Source: Triparma columacea (Eukaryota; Sar; Bolidophyceae; Parmales; Triparmaceae). From it: DNA of 64,000 bases. This document shows, one piece after another, positions 31,770-42,577 of the stretch. The notes under the pieces are model-generated. The model was given only the letters and a program-made list of their open reading frames with translations. It did not search any database and had not been told where the DNA came from. The stretch covers positions 23,487-87,486 of the forward strand of contig BRYA01000399.1 of NCBI GenBank assembly GCA_030267965.1, given 5' to 3'. The translations under genes and the position numbers were made by a program. How positions within the stretch are numbered: position 1 is the first letter of the stretch; each line of letters begins with the position of its first letter.

Positions 31770-33868
31770 ATGTCATCTCCAACATCTTCATCTAACTCTA
31801 TCACCCCCAATCACACCCCCAATCACACCCCCAATCACACACCCGACATTCACTGCAGCTCAAACCTTACCCCCCCAACAAACTCCTCCACCACGTCCTC
31901 CCTCCACCATTCACCTTCCCACTCGAATTCCCTTACTGCCCCCCTACACCCTCTCCCAAATCCACTCAACTCCATAACGTCCACTCCTCCCTCGTCATGT
32001 CACCCCCCTGTAGTCGTTAGAAGCAGGGTAACAGCCGACCTTCGCAGCGGTCGCATGAGCAAGAGGATCCGTAGAACGCCCAAGAAGGAGGTCCAGAAGG
32101 AGGAGCGCAAGACTGTAGAGGAGTGGTACCAGACCCTCTACGGCAACATGAAGATATCCGTGACTCCCTCCAAGGCCACGCCGTCCAAGTCCTGCCTATC
32201 CTCGTCAAAGGCACCCAAGTCCCAGACCCCCTCGAAGCACTCGCCGATGGGGAAGACCAAGGGAATAACGTTTGGGGCTATCGAGGCCGTCAGCTTCGCC
32301 CGAGAAGGAAAGGTTGGGGAGCTCAAGGCCATCGGTGACGGCGGCTACAGCATGAGCGAGGTCGCCACCGACGAGGGCAACGAGCGCACCAGGCAGAACG
32401 GGCTCCTCCTGGACGAGTGGAGCGACAGCATGACGGGCTTCGAGGAGGAGAAGGGCAGGGGTTGCAGGAAGAGGAGGGAGTCGAGCGTCTTCAAGCCTCC
32501 CTCACCCATCACGCAGGAGGACAGCAATGACGACCAATGTGACGACATGGAGGTTGACGAGAACGCCTCCTCCTCCCTTCCCCACTCCTCCTACACGAAT
32601 GACCAAGTTTCCTCCCCCCCCCTCCTTCCTTCCCCCCTCTCCCCTCCCCCCCTCTCCCCCCCCTCCCCTCCTTCAGGCGCCTCGAGCAGCACCCTCATCT
32701 CCCTCCTCATCTCCTCTCTCCCCCCTTCCCCCCCCTCCCCGCTCCAGAACCTCCTGACTTCAGTAGACACCTCAACCTCCCCCTTCCTCCAGACCCTAAT
32801 AAGTACCACCCTATCTACCACCTCCCCCCCCCCCCTAAACACCGTCCTCCAATCCCTCCAATCCCATACCTTATCCCAGCCCGACAAGCTCCAACACAAA
32901 ACGGTCAAGGAACTGGAGGTTCTTGCGAAGTACACGCAAGACCTCAAGGAAGGAACAGAAACTGTCGCCACTGCATTTGAGAATGGTGAGGGACACTGCT
33001 GCAACTCCCCCCCCCCATCCCCCCCCTTCTGCCCGCCCAACCACATACGCACCCCATCACACATGCAACCCAACTAACCTCTTCCTTCCACCCTCACCTC
33101 CCCACCTCAGCCCTCTCCCTCCAGCTCGTCCGCAACTCCCACAACCTCCTCTCCAACCTCCTTAACTTCACCGTGGTGATTAACGACGACGGTATCCTGC
33201 TGACGTTCTCCGACCTCGCTGAAATGGGCGCGGCCTTCAAGGTCAGGTACGAGATGGTCGGGGAGGACAAGTGCAAAATGGTCGACTACGGGCTCGTCAA
33301 GTACAGGCAGGGCGAGGGGGGGGAGGAGGAAGTTGAAGGCGAGGGCGAAGGCCAAGGAGACCACGACGAACTCCTCTACCACGCGCGGGAGGGGGGAGAA
33401 GAGGAATACGAGTTCAGGAAGATTGTTGAGGAATGCGGTAATAGCGACAGGTGGAGGCCAGACTCCGACGAGATCATCGAGCCCCACGAGCTCAACCAGC
33501 ACTACGAGAGAGGTTCGAAGTACTTCTCCTCCCTCGCGTCCCTCTGCCGATCCCTCTCCGACTTCTCCCTCTCCCACCCCTACACGTTCGCCTGTCACCC
33601 CCTAGTCATCGACGACGCCTCACCCCCAGTCTGCGACTACCTTATCGTCGACGTCCTCCCCCAGGGGGTGGCGGGGGAAGGCGCATTCGTCGGGGAGGAC
33701 GGGGAGGAGGCAGCGCTAAAGATAGGCATAGCGTGCGGCGAAGATGTAAGGGTAGACACTATCTTCAGAAACGGGAAGGAAGTTGAGGGAGCGGTTGGGA
33801 AGGATTTGAAGATAGATAGGATACTAGAGAAGGTGCTGGAATGCACACCGCTATCACCGGAACGGTGA
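31770..33868 (+). CDS. unknown 657-aa protein, low-complexity N-terminus and acidic C-terminal domain
   Basis: Exons 31770-32985 and 33111-33868 join in phase 1 (AFEN|ALSLQLVRN). The N-terminal ~85 residues are Ser/Thr/Pro-rich with a DNA-level 12-bp triplicate (NHTP x3). A basic patch follows (MSKRIRRTPKKEVQKEE), which is an alternative start, and then SP/TP-rich segments. Helical stretches around the splice junction (HKTVKELEVLAKYTQDLKEG; LVRNSHNLLSNLLNF) suggest a coiled coil. The C-terminal domain alternates beta-like strands (FTVVINDDGILLTFSDLAE; AFKVRYEMV) with a Gly/Glu-rich loop. Overall it resembles chromatin or kinetochore-type scaffolds in composition only; I recognise no family. 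Confidence 0.6.
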
Positions 33869-34200
33869 CACGGACACCTAAAAACCCTAAAGAATGGATC
33901 CAAAAATGCTTTCAGTTTTCCATTTCTTTCCCCTCCTCTCCTCTATTCAGTGCAGTTCTCAGACCGGCTTCTTCCCCTACCAAAGACGTGAGACGACCAC
34001 CCCCAACCACCCCCCCCCACCTTCGCTCCCTCCAATTCTCACCTCCCCCCCTTCCACCCATCTCTCCCTCCCTTCAGGCCACCAACAACCCTGTTATCAA
34101 CTCCCCCGAAGCTTTGACAGATCCTATATTTTGTCCCCCCCCTCCCCTCCAATAGTCCTCCCGTCCCCCCCCCTCCCCCCCCCCTCCCCAACCTCCCCCA
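33869..34200. other. intergenic, C-rich; may hide a 5' exon of PP4R1
   Basis: The stretch ends in a long C tract directly before ATGCAG at 34201-34206, so CAG there could be an acceptor and an upstream exon may exist. I cannot identify one. Confidence 0.5.
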
Positions 34201-36731
34201 ATGCAGGACGAGACGTCCCTGCGTTGGGAGGACCTCTCCATAGACGATAGCCTAGCGGCCCTCCCCCGCCTGATCCAGTATACCCAGTCCCCCATAGCCC
34301 TCCAACGCCTCGTACACGTCAAGCAACTCTCGGACGTTTGCCTTAAGACCGACCTCCAGACACTTATCGGCAAGGTACTTCCTATAATACGCAAGCTAGA
34401 GGAGGATGAGGAATATGTTGTTAGGTGAGAGACTGAGAATGGCAGCAGGAAGGACGGCTGAGAGGACCTCGACGAAGAATACCGTACTGGGGGTGTTGCC
34501 ATTTCCGATTTTCCTCCCCCAACGCAATTTCCCTTCATCCACTCCCAACTGAATCCCCCCCCCTCCTCCCTTTATCCACTCCCTCTGAACCCCCCCCACC
34601 CCCCCCCCCTTTTCTCAGGCAACACCTTGTCGAGCAGGTTGTCAAAGTCGGTGTGGGCGTAATGATAAAAGACGTCGTCGCCTCGGACCCCCCAGCCAAG
34701 CTCCCCCCCCCACCCTCCCCCATGACGGATGAATACGTGATGGAAATCCTGGAGGGAGACGAGGTTTCAAAGGTGTGTAGGAACCGAATAGCACACTTCA
34801 TTCCTAAATACATTTCTGACCCTCCCCTCTCCACAGCTGGAACTCTACAAAACCACCCCATACAGAACCCTTATTCTCGAGACCTTCCTCCCCATGCTGG
34901 CTAGGATGCTCTCTGACCAGTCACCTGAAGTCAGGACCGTCTGCTCGAGCGGCCTCGTTAGCTTAAGCAAATGTATGAATGCCGGAGACCTCGGCCCCCA
35001 CGTGCTGACCGTGGTGCTGCAGCTGGCCCACGATGACGAGAACGAGGAGATGCGCATGACCGCAGCGGGGCTCCTAGCCGACATGTGCGCGGTGATCGGG
35101 GCCGATCTAGTTCGCCAATTCGTAGCCCCAGAGATCATTTCCCTCGCCGAGGACCCGGTATTTCGAGTTCGCAAGGCGTCCGCGCTGAACCTGGCAAAAA
35201 TTTGCAAGATTGCAGGCCCGGCAGACACAAAGAACCGACTCCTACCCGCGTACGTGCGGCTCACCAGGGATGATATGTATCGGGTCCGCAAGGCGTGCGC
35301 TGAGTCGCTTGTTGAAATGAGTAAGGTTGTTGACAGCGCCACTCGAAGGGGGGAGTTAGGTAAGAAGAGGGGGCGGCAAAGAACAACTAAAGCAGCAACG
35401 CACTTGTTCGGTCCACCCACTTACGCTATCCTTCTCGCTCGCCCCTTCCAGTTTCTGTTTTCGCTGGCCTCTTGGATGACAGCAGCAAGTTTGTTCGCAA
35501 CGCCGCCTTGCAGCACCTGGGAAATTTCATAAGCACGCTCGCCGACGACGAAGATCCCGTCCCTTCCCTGCTGATCGAGAAGTTCATCGGGATGGCACAA
35601 ATAGACACCGGCGACGCCACCACTGACGCCGAGCTTAGATTGCACTGCGCTTTCTCCTTCCCCGCCGTTGTCTTAGCGGTCGAGAGCGGCGACAGGGCAG
35701 GGAAGGGGGGCTGGCTCGCCTTGGTGGACGCTTTCCAGATACTTGTGAGGGACGTCATGTGGAACGTCAGGAAGACGCTGAGTTGCAGCTTGCACGAGAT
35801 TGCGAAGCTGCTGGAACCACAGCTAGTAGAGAGGGATTTGCTCCAGGTCTTTGAGCTTTTCCTCAGGGACAGCGAGGAAGTCAAGGTCGGGGTGATATCG
35901 CACATTTACGAGTTCTTGTCGGTCCTCTCCCCCCTCTGCCGCGAGTCTTACCTGCATACACTTACTGAGATCTTCGATTCCGGGTCTCCCCTCAACTGGA
36001 GGATGCGGCACATTGTTGCCAAGCAGCTCCCGAAGCTCATAAACCTTTTCGAAATGAAAAGCGTACAGCACAGTATTTTGCCCCTCGTGGTCACCCTCTT
36101 AAGAGACCCCGTCGCCGAGGTTAGAACGTCCTCGTTTGCGGCCGTGGCCTCCATGTTTGAGCTCAAGGGTGGAAACCAGGGCAAGGTTCAGGTAGAAATA
36201 ATCCGGGAGATGACGGCGTTGGCCGTCTCAACAACCTACGTCGACAGGGTGTCCTTCCTATGTACCTGCCAGATCCTCGCGGCGGGGCAAGCCCCCACGG
36301 AGCTTGTGGAAGAGGACAAGGAAAAGAAAAAGGAACGCATCCTCGAGCTGTGTACCATGATGCAAAACAAAAAACTTTTCGGACTTGCCTTGAAGCTCAA
36401 GGACGACAAGACTTCTAACGTGAGGGTCGCATGCTGGAAACTCTTTACGAGCCTACCGGAGGAATTCATCGCCAAACATAAGGAGTTGAAGAAGGGCCTT
36501 CAGGAGCTCGAGGACGACAAGGTCGTCATGAAGACGGTCAATAAAGTAATCCTGTACCCAACCGTAGAGGAGGACGACGCAGAAAAGGAAGCGGGAGAGG
36601 TTGAGGCGGTTGAGCCCTCGCAGGGTGAAGAAGCACGAGAGGGTCAAGATGGACAGGATATAAATACGGCCGTGACTGCGGAAGAAGCCGCAGACATCCC
36701 GACGAATAGTATCGAAAGTAGTTCTGAATAG
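34201..36731 (+). CDS. PPP4R1: protein phosphatase 4 regulatory subunit 1-like HEAT protein
   Basis: This scaffold binds the PP4 catalytic subunit. Four exons (34201-34424, 34619-34772, 34837-35359, 35452-36731) join in phase for 726 aa. HEAT repeats are visible: SPEVRTVCSSGLVSLSK, VRKASALNLAKICK, YRVRKACAESLVEMSKVV and KFVRNAALQHLGNFISTLAD, the last two being typical PP4R1 blocks. Further repeats follow (DVMWNVRKTLSCSLHEIAKL; WRMRHIVAKQLPKLI; VAEVRTSSFAAVASM; NVRVACWKLFTSLP). The C-tail is acidic. The PP2A A subunit is a relative, but its regular 15-repeat pattern and length (~590 aa) fit less well. The start is uncertain because ATGCAG may be an intron end. Confidence 0.8.
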
Positions 36732-36879
36732 CAAAGCGGACTAACGAACACCAACTCACCAAAAATTCATGGAAAAGATCCGATCTTATTTTTTTTGTTT
36801 TCTTCATTCTTGATCTTTCAAGAATTAATTCTCCCATTGTTTGACTACCTTGAATCCTTTTATAGGGCGTGGATAGAGG

Positions 36880-38458
36880 ATGAATAGGTAAGAACGCCGC
36901 ACCGGAAACGCGGGGATCATAGTTAATGCGTTAGCGCTCCTTCGAAAGTATTGATTTTTTGTCTTTCGCGGTTTCGGTCGAGAAGAGTTTTTCTGTTGAC
37001 TCCTGTCTCCGTCCCTAACTTCCCCCTTTTTTAGGATAAATAGATCCAAATCTAGGAATAAGGGCTCCTCAAATGAAAAGAAAAGTCCCTGCGTCACCCA
37101 AAAAGGCAAAAAAAGGAAAAACAAAACAACAGGACCGGGACGCATCCCTAATGGAAATCCAGAAAACTTGCGTACGACGAAAAAGCGAACCACAAACAAT
37201 AGGAAAGACGTAAGGCGCACTCCCGACCTTAGGGGTGTTATCGGAGATCCCGACCTTGACCTTTATTCTGGATCTGGAGGAGGAAAGGAGCACACAAGCG
37301 GGCACAAGGCCAGGCGAGAGTTATACGATGCAGTTCGCTTCGTCTACTACAAGAGTAAAGACAACCCGAGCCCTAACAAGGCAAAGGAATCAATTGCGAT
37401 GGTCGTGTACAACCACTTGACGACGGTTCAAGGGAGAAAGTGGATCCTCTACGACAAGGAGAACGAGCTGCCTCTTGTCGGAGACGACGCAAGACTAGGG
37501 GCTTTGCACATCATCAAACAGGGCCTTCGCGATGCCATGAAAGATGTCCCAAAGAAGGACGGCACGTATTTGGTGACGAGAGAGCAGTTGACTGCATCAC
37601 AAGAATCTCTCAACCAGTATGTTCACGACATCACTCAGAAGGAAACTCTTAACAGCGTTTCACTGGGTGACGGCAACGAATACGATCCCAGATTCACAGC
37701 AGAAGAATTCGAGTTGGCAGAGGCTGCATCCAGGTGGTCACTATCTCGTCAGAGTGTTGACAGGAGGGGTGGTGACGCGAAGACTGAGTCAATCAGGCTT
37801 GCCACTTCTAGCTTTGAGCCCACACAGCTAGGCACAACTACCACGTCAGGCCTTGGGTTCGGGCCAGTGCCGCAAACACGCGTCACACCAATGCTCAGCA
37901 CCTCTCCAACTGCCTCCCCCGGGGGGGGGAGCTTTTCTCCTAGCCTGTTCTCCTGGAAAACCTCCTTCTCCCCCTCTGAGTTCAGAAGCGGAGGCCCTCT
38001 CCAGCAAAGAAGCTCGATGGACCCGGACGACCTCGAAGTCATGCTGGCGAATAATATATTTCGCCCCGTGCCAGCAGCCCGCATTTACGGCAGGGACGGT
38101 GATGACACTGTTGAGACGGGAAGGGATTCCCCGTCGGACTTTCGCACGCCCCAAATTATGGCCCAGAGCTTCCCGAAGGAGGTCACGCCAAGGTGAGGCG
38201 AGAGGCGGATCAGGGGAACCTGAAGGGCACCTAGCACGACCGTCCCCTATCTAACCCCCCCTCTTCGCCCCCCCTCCCCGCCCGCCCTCCATACACCATA
38301 GCCCTACGGCACCCAACCTCTCTCGGCCTTCCCTCTCCGCCCTCCAAGATCGCGAGCCTTCCCCCTTAACCCTCTCGCAGCCCGGTTACAAGTCCCTCAT
38401 TACCCTTGCGCTTGAGGAGGACCTAAACTTCGCGAGCTTCACGGGGATCGGAGGATGA
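36880..38458 (+). CDS. DUF6824-like stramenopile protein with an 8-nt first coding exon
   Basis: The first coding exon is ATGAATAG (36880-36887) before a GTAAGA donor. Exon 2 is 37035-38192 and exon 3 is 38302-38458. All phases match and give 440 aa. The N-terminal 75 residues are Lys/Arg/Asn-rich. The domain at about 85-190 (DLDLYSGSGGGKEHTSGHK, then ELYDAVRFVYYKSKDNPSPNK, IAMVVYNHL, GDDARLGALHIIKQGLRDA) follows the plan of the diatom/stramenopile DUF6824 domain. That plan is a Gly-rich motif with His, an Arg-rich helix, a Lys/Ala helix, then a QALR-type helix. The usual DVLLGRGG start is degenerate here. The remaining half is Ser/Pro/Gly-rich. Function is unknown; nuclear location is likely from the basic region. 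Confidence 0.6.
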
Positions 38459-38756
38459 CCACGACCCCCCCAACACACCCGGCTTGGAGAGCCTTTGCGG
38501 ACAACAAATTTGGCACACTGCTAAAAAGGGAGGAGGGGGGAAGAAGGAAGGGGGGGGGGGGAGCGAGGAAGGGGGAGGGGTGAGATCAAGCAGCAAGCTT
38601 ACCTAATAGTAGTTTGCAGCAGTAGGGAATCCACATACACGAGGAGAGGAAAAGAATAATATTTTTTGCTCGAATGGTTTGTAAAGGAATGTTTTTCTGT
38701 TAAAGTTCCCTGCCTAATGTGTCAAATATAATACATGTACTTTCTCTCTCCCTCTT

Positions 38757-40045
38757 TTACTTCTGCGCCCCCCTGGCGTTTCTGAGGATCCAGGGGTGGT
38801 TAGGGATCATGTCTAGTGCCATTCTTTTCCTTGGGTCTTTCTGTAGGAGCTTGAAGATGAGGTCCTTGGCGTCCTCACTTAGGCCCTTGGGGAACCTCAG
38901 GTCGACCCTGCTGATCCTCCTGTACGTAGCGGAGTGACCCTCCGCCTCGAACGGCGGGGTACCGACGAGGAACTCGTACATGAGGACCCCAAGACTGCGG
39001 AGCAAACCGTGGAAAGAGTTAGAATTGAGTGATCAAGCGAGGCGAAGAGTGTAAAGTAGCGCAGCGATTTCGCTTGGGAGCGGTTGCACCCCCGCTTCTT
39101 TAACAATCGTCCCGCTTCGCTTCCCTCCAGCCTTAGCCCTCCCTTTTCTCACCTCCAGACGTCGACCTGCTCGTCGTGTTCCCTCCCCTCCACCATCTCC
39201 GGGGGCAGGTAGTCGAGCGTCCCGCACAGTGTGTTCCTCCTGCTCGTCGGCGCGTGAACGCTCCAGCCGAAGTCCGCGATCTTGAGCTCCCCGCTGTGGC
39301 CGATGAGGAGGTTCTCCGGCTTGATGTCGCGGTGGATCACGTGCTTCGTGTGGCAGTAGCCGAGGGCGCGGGAGAGCTCGAGGATGTACTGGGCGCTCTG
39401 GCGCTCGCCGAAACGACCCTTGGCCTGGAGGTGCTTGTAGAGCTCGCCGCGGGGGCTGTACTCTAGGATGAGGTAGATCCTCTTGTTGTCAAAGAAGTAG
39501 CCATAGAGGCGGAGGATGTTAACGTGGCGGAGGTGTGACTGGATCTCGATCTCCCTGCGGAGCTGGTGCTCCACCCCAGCCTTGAGGAGCTGGGACTTCT
39601 GCAGGACCTTGAGGGCGACAATATAGTGGGTGGATTTCTCCCTCGCAAGGTACACAGCCCCAAACTTTCCCCTTCCCAGCGGCTTTCCGATCTCAAAATC
39701 ATTCAAACTCCACTGCTTTCCAGCTGCCGCAGCGGAAGACATCGTGCTAGAGTGGTGTGCATTCTTAGAAGGGTGGGAGGAGGCAGGGGGAGGAGAACGG
39801 TTTGTTGAGGCAGAGAGAGGGGGCCTAAAACTAGGGTTAACTGAGGTCTTCTGGGAAGACGAGTGGATATTATTCTCTGAGATGAGAACGAAGAGTGTTA
39901 GATATTGAATTAGGGTCAAATTAGGGTTGAATTTGAGGGTTTAGGGGTAATTATTGAGGGTTGCAACAAGAAGGTCGATGAAGGAGATTGGGTTAAGGGT
40001 CATTTTTGTTGGTTCTAAGACGTTCATCTCACCTTTATTGCTCAT
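38757..40045 (-). CDS. AURK: Aurora-type mitotic protein kinase
   Basis: Aurora kinases control spindle assembly and chromosome segregation. I read exons 40045-40033 (13 nt, MSNK), 39876-39153 and 38994-38757, all in phase, for 324 aa; the inner ATG at 39742 gives a shorter form starting [11 protein letters not shown]. The kinase domain has [12 protein letters not shown] (Gly loop), VALKVL (Lys), [11 protein letters not shown] and [14 protein letters not shown] (HRD, DFG). The activation loop [17 protein letters not shown] is the Aurora signature with the autophosphorylated Thr. The N-terminal extension is Ser/Pro-rich. It could equally serve as Aurora A or B. The introns are 156 and 158 bp. 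Confidence 0.93.
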
Positions 40046-40458
40046 AATAGATTTATATATGTACGTTACGACAGATTATGCAGGAATGAATTGATATTAT
40101 CGTAATTTGATGGAGATATGAGGAAACTTTCGAAAACTGGCCGTTGGTCTCAATTTCAAGTCAATGAAGGCTTGCTATCTACTAAAGAGCGCAAATGGAT
40201 GTTAATGGGCTGTGTGATGTACTATTAGCGTATATTAGATGACAATTGTTGAGTGATATTACGTCAAAACTGATTAAAACTCTGGATTTTAGATGTGTTT
40301 TTTTTGGCCAAAAAAGGGAAGAAAACCACTGCAGAAAACCTTCTCATTTTCCGCTTGTGGTTCTGTTTAGCAAGGATAGCGCTTGAATACATAATACAAG
40401 AGAACCAAAACGTGGCTCTGTTTTTTAGATAGAAATCATTTGCATTAGAACTGCTTGA
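40046..40458. other. intergenic, AT-leaning, no gene seen
   Basis: This region lies between the Aurora 5' end and the methyltransferase 3' end; no supported feature. Confidence 0.55.
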
Positions 40459-42197
40459 TTAATTTCTCTTCTCTATTTCCCCCACCAACAGGACGTTCGT
40501 CCCCCCTTCGAGGTCAATCTGTTGGAAGCTCATCCCCAAGGCAGCTTGAAGCCTAGCCGCGAGACCACCGAAGAATAGCGTATTGTCCACGAACGATCCG
40601 TCCCCGCCGCCGAAGCCAGCGTAAAATTTCTTTTGATAAGCTATGAAAACGTGAGTGAAGGACCCGTCGATAATGCTCTTTTCCACCATTGAACGAACCT
40701 CTGAAGGAGCTTCTGACAGGGACCAAGTTGCGATAAAGACCTTTTTAAGCTGTTTGCCCCCCCCACCGGCATGAGCAGCAACTGCCATTACATCTTCTGC
40801 TTTGGTCGCGCACAATGTAGGAGAAACGCTTGGTTTAAACGCATTTGCCTGCCGCCACTCGTCGCCGTCTCTCACCACATCGTATCCTGCGCTTCTTAAG
40901 TGAAACGCCTGCATGTTGCTGAAGACGTCCAAGTCCCAGGCCACGTAGTCCCTTGAGAACCCGAGGTTGCTGCGGAGGAGCTTCGGGAAAAGGCCAGTGC
41001 CGGCCCCAAACTCGACAATCACGTCGCTGCGGGGAGCGAGGTGATGGGAGGAAGTTGGAAACCTGTTCGCACTCGTCGCTGTGACCCCCCTCTTCTCCTC
41101 ACCTATCTTCTACATGAAAATCGCTTTGGTTCAGCAACCCCTCGAACATTAGCAGCAGATACGCGTAACCCAAGCTGGAAGCGCTATAAGTCTGATCTGA
41201 GCTCAATTTGCTCGCCTTGAATACCACCGGGGCGCCTGGTTGAAAGCAATCCTCTCTAGCCAGCACCTCATAGCGCTGATTTTCAGGCCGCGAGTTTACA
41301 GCGCTGACAATGTCAGCATACTGCTTCTGCAGCACCCCTTCCGCCTCCGTGACTTCATCAATATCTGGCGTGTTGTTGAAGAGGTAGCTGACGGGAAGCT
41401 TGATGGTATTAGTCGCATCCATAATCCCGTGCAGGAAGACCCAACGTCGCCAATAACGAGGGTCGAACTCAAGGACTATATTCCGGACCGTCGTCGCCAC
41501 GCAGGGCCACCAATCACCACTCTGAGACTGGGGAAGGGCACGCATCTCATGACGAAGAAGCTCAACCAGAACTCGCTCCTGCGCAGACAAGGACCTTACG
41601 AAATTCTGCCCGTACCTAATGAAGGTTTAGCGGGTTTTGGTTTAGCGGGATTAGGAGGTCTCCGAGAAAACAAACAGCCCCCTCCCAAGCCCCACCCCCG
41701 ACCCCATCCCCGACCCCCACATACCTCATAACTGCAGCCTGCCTCACCCGTTTCTCAATTTTCCAAAAATCACCTGTATCAGGTATCGGCCCCTCCGGCA
41801 GTGCGGTCTCCATAATCTCGCCGTGTTTAATAACGATAGTCGTACAGAAGTCAGAATCAATTCCCGCAATGCCTACGGCCGCAGGTACTGATTTTGCCCT
41901 TTCTTTGGACACACCACAAGCTGCCAGGTTAGCCTCGTGAGATTTCAAGGCAGCGGAGAGCACCGAGGTACGGACGCAATTTGGACTCGAAATAGGACAG
42001 GTGCTCTCTTCAACGTTGTGCAACCCGAACGAGGAGGAAGATATGAATACATCAACGGCGTCTGAGACGGCTGTTTCTGTAAAGCATGGATCTAAGTGGA
42101 GCAAGTGAAGTGTTCCATCGACCTCTATCTCGAGACCGATATATCCATGTGTGCAGTTTACTATCAGGCCCCAAACCACGCAGGTTATCAACTTCAT
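40459..42197 (-). CDS. secretory-pathway methyltransferase-like protein (putative sugar O-methyltransferase fold)
   Basis: Exons 42197-41725, 41615-41103 and 41026-40459 join in phase for 517 aa. A signal peptide opens the protein (MKLITCVVWGLIVNCTHG). An N-terminal domain of about 140 residues (YIGLEIEVDGTLHLLHLDPC onward) is unfamiliar. The C-terminal domain has IVEFGAGTGLFPKLL, a class-I methyltransferase SAM-binding loop, then VAWDLDVFSNMQAFHL, which resembles putative sugar O-methyltransferases where an acidic residue after strand 2 binds SAM. A later IATWSLSEAP strand fits motif IV. Substrate and final location are unknown; the signal peptide suggests ER/Golgi or secretion. Confidence 0.65.
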
Positions 42198-42577
42198 ACC
42201 TTTGATAAAACGAGACGGTTATTGAGCCTGCTGGTGTTGTGGAGGATGGTTAAACAGGGATGAGCAGCGCAATCCTGGAGGTAGAAACGGTTCGGACGAA
42301 GTGGATTTTAACAAGACGGCATTGTATATATTAGTAAAAGCGAAGGGAATTCCTCCTTGTAAGGGAGAATCCAGATTCCAGTTTTTGATGGAGGAAACAC
42401 AGAGGTGGACACAGTAGGTGAAATAAAGTGTGAAATAAAGTGAAGCACCGTATGGAAAATATGATATAACAACCGTTCGATATAATCGCCCGGACCTGTG
42501 TTTTATCCTAACCGCCAGGTCATGAGATCACCATAATTTTTAATAAATTACTGTGGGAATCTGTCTTTCGGCAAAAA
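42198..42577. other. divergent intergenic region, AT-leaning
   Basis: Five-prime flanks of the methyltransferase and F-box-like genes; no supported gene. Confidence 0.55.

Noticed and set aside
33894..34250. Frame starting MDPKML as first exon of PP4R1
   Set aside because: It runs through C-tract intron-like sequence and ends out of frame with the HEAT-coding exon.
38521..38580. G-run stretches as G-quadruplex regulatory elements
   Set aside because: Long G or C runs occur throughout introns and flanks here, so any single one is not notable by itself.
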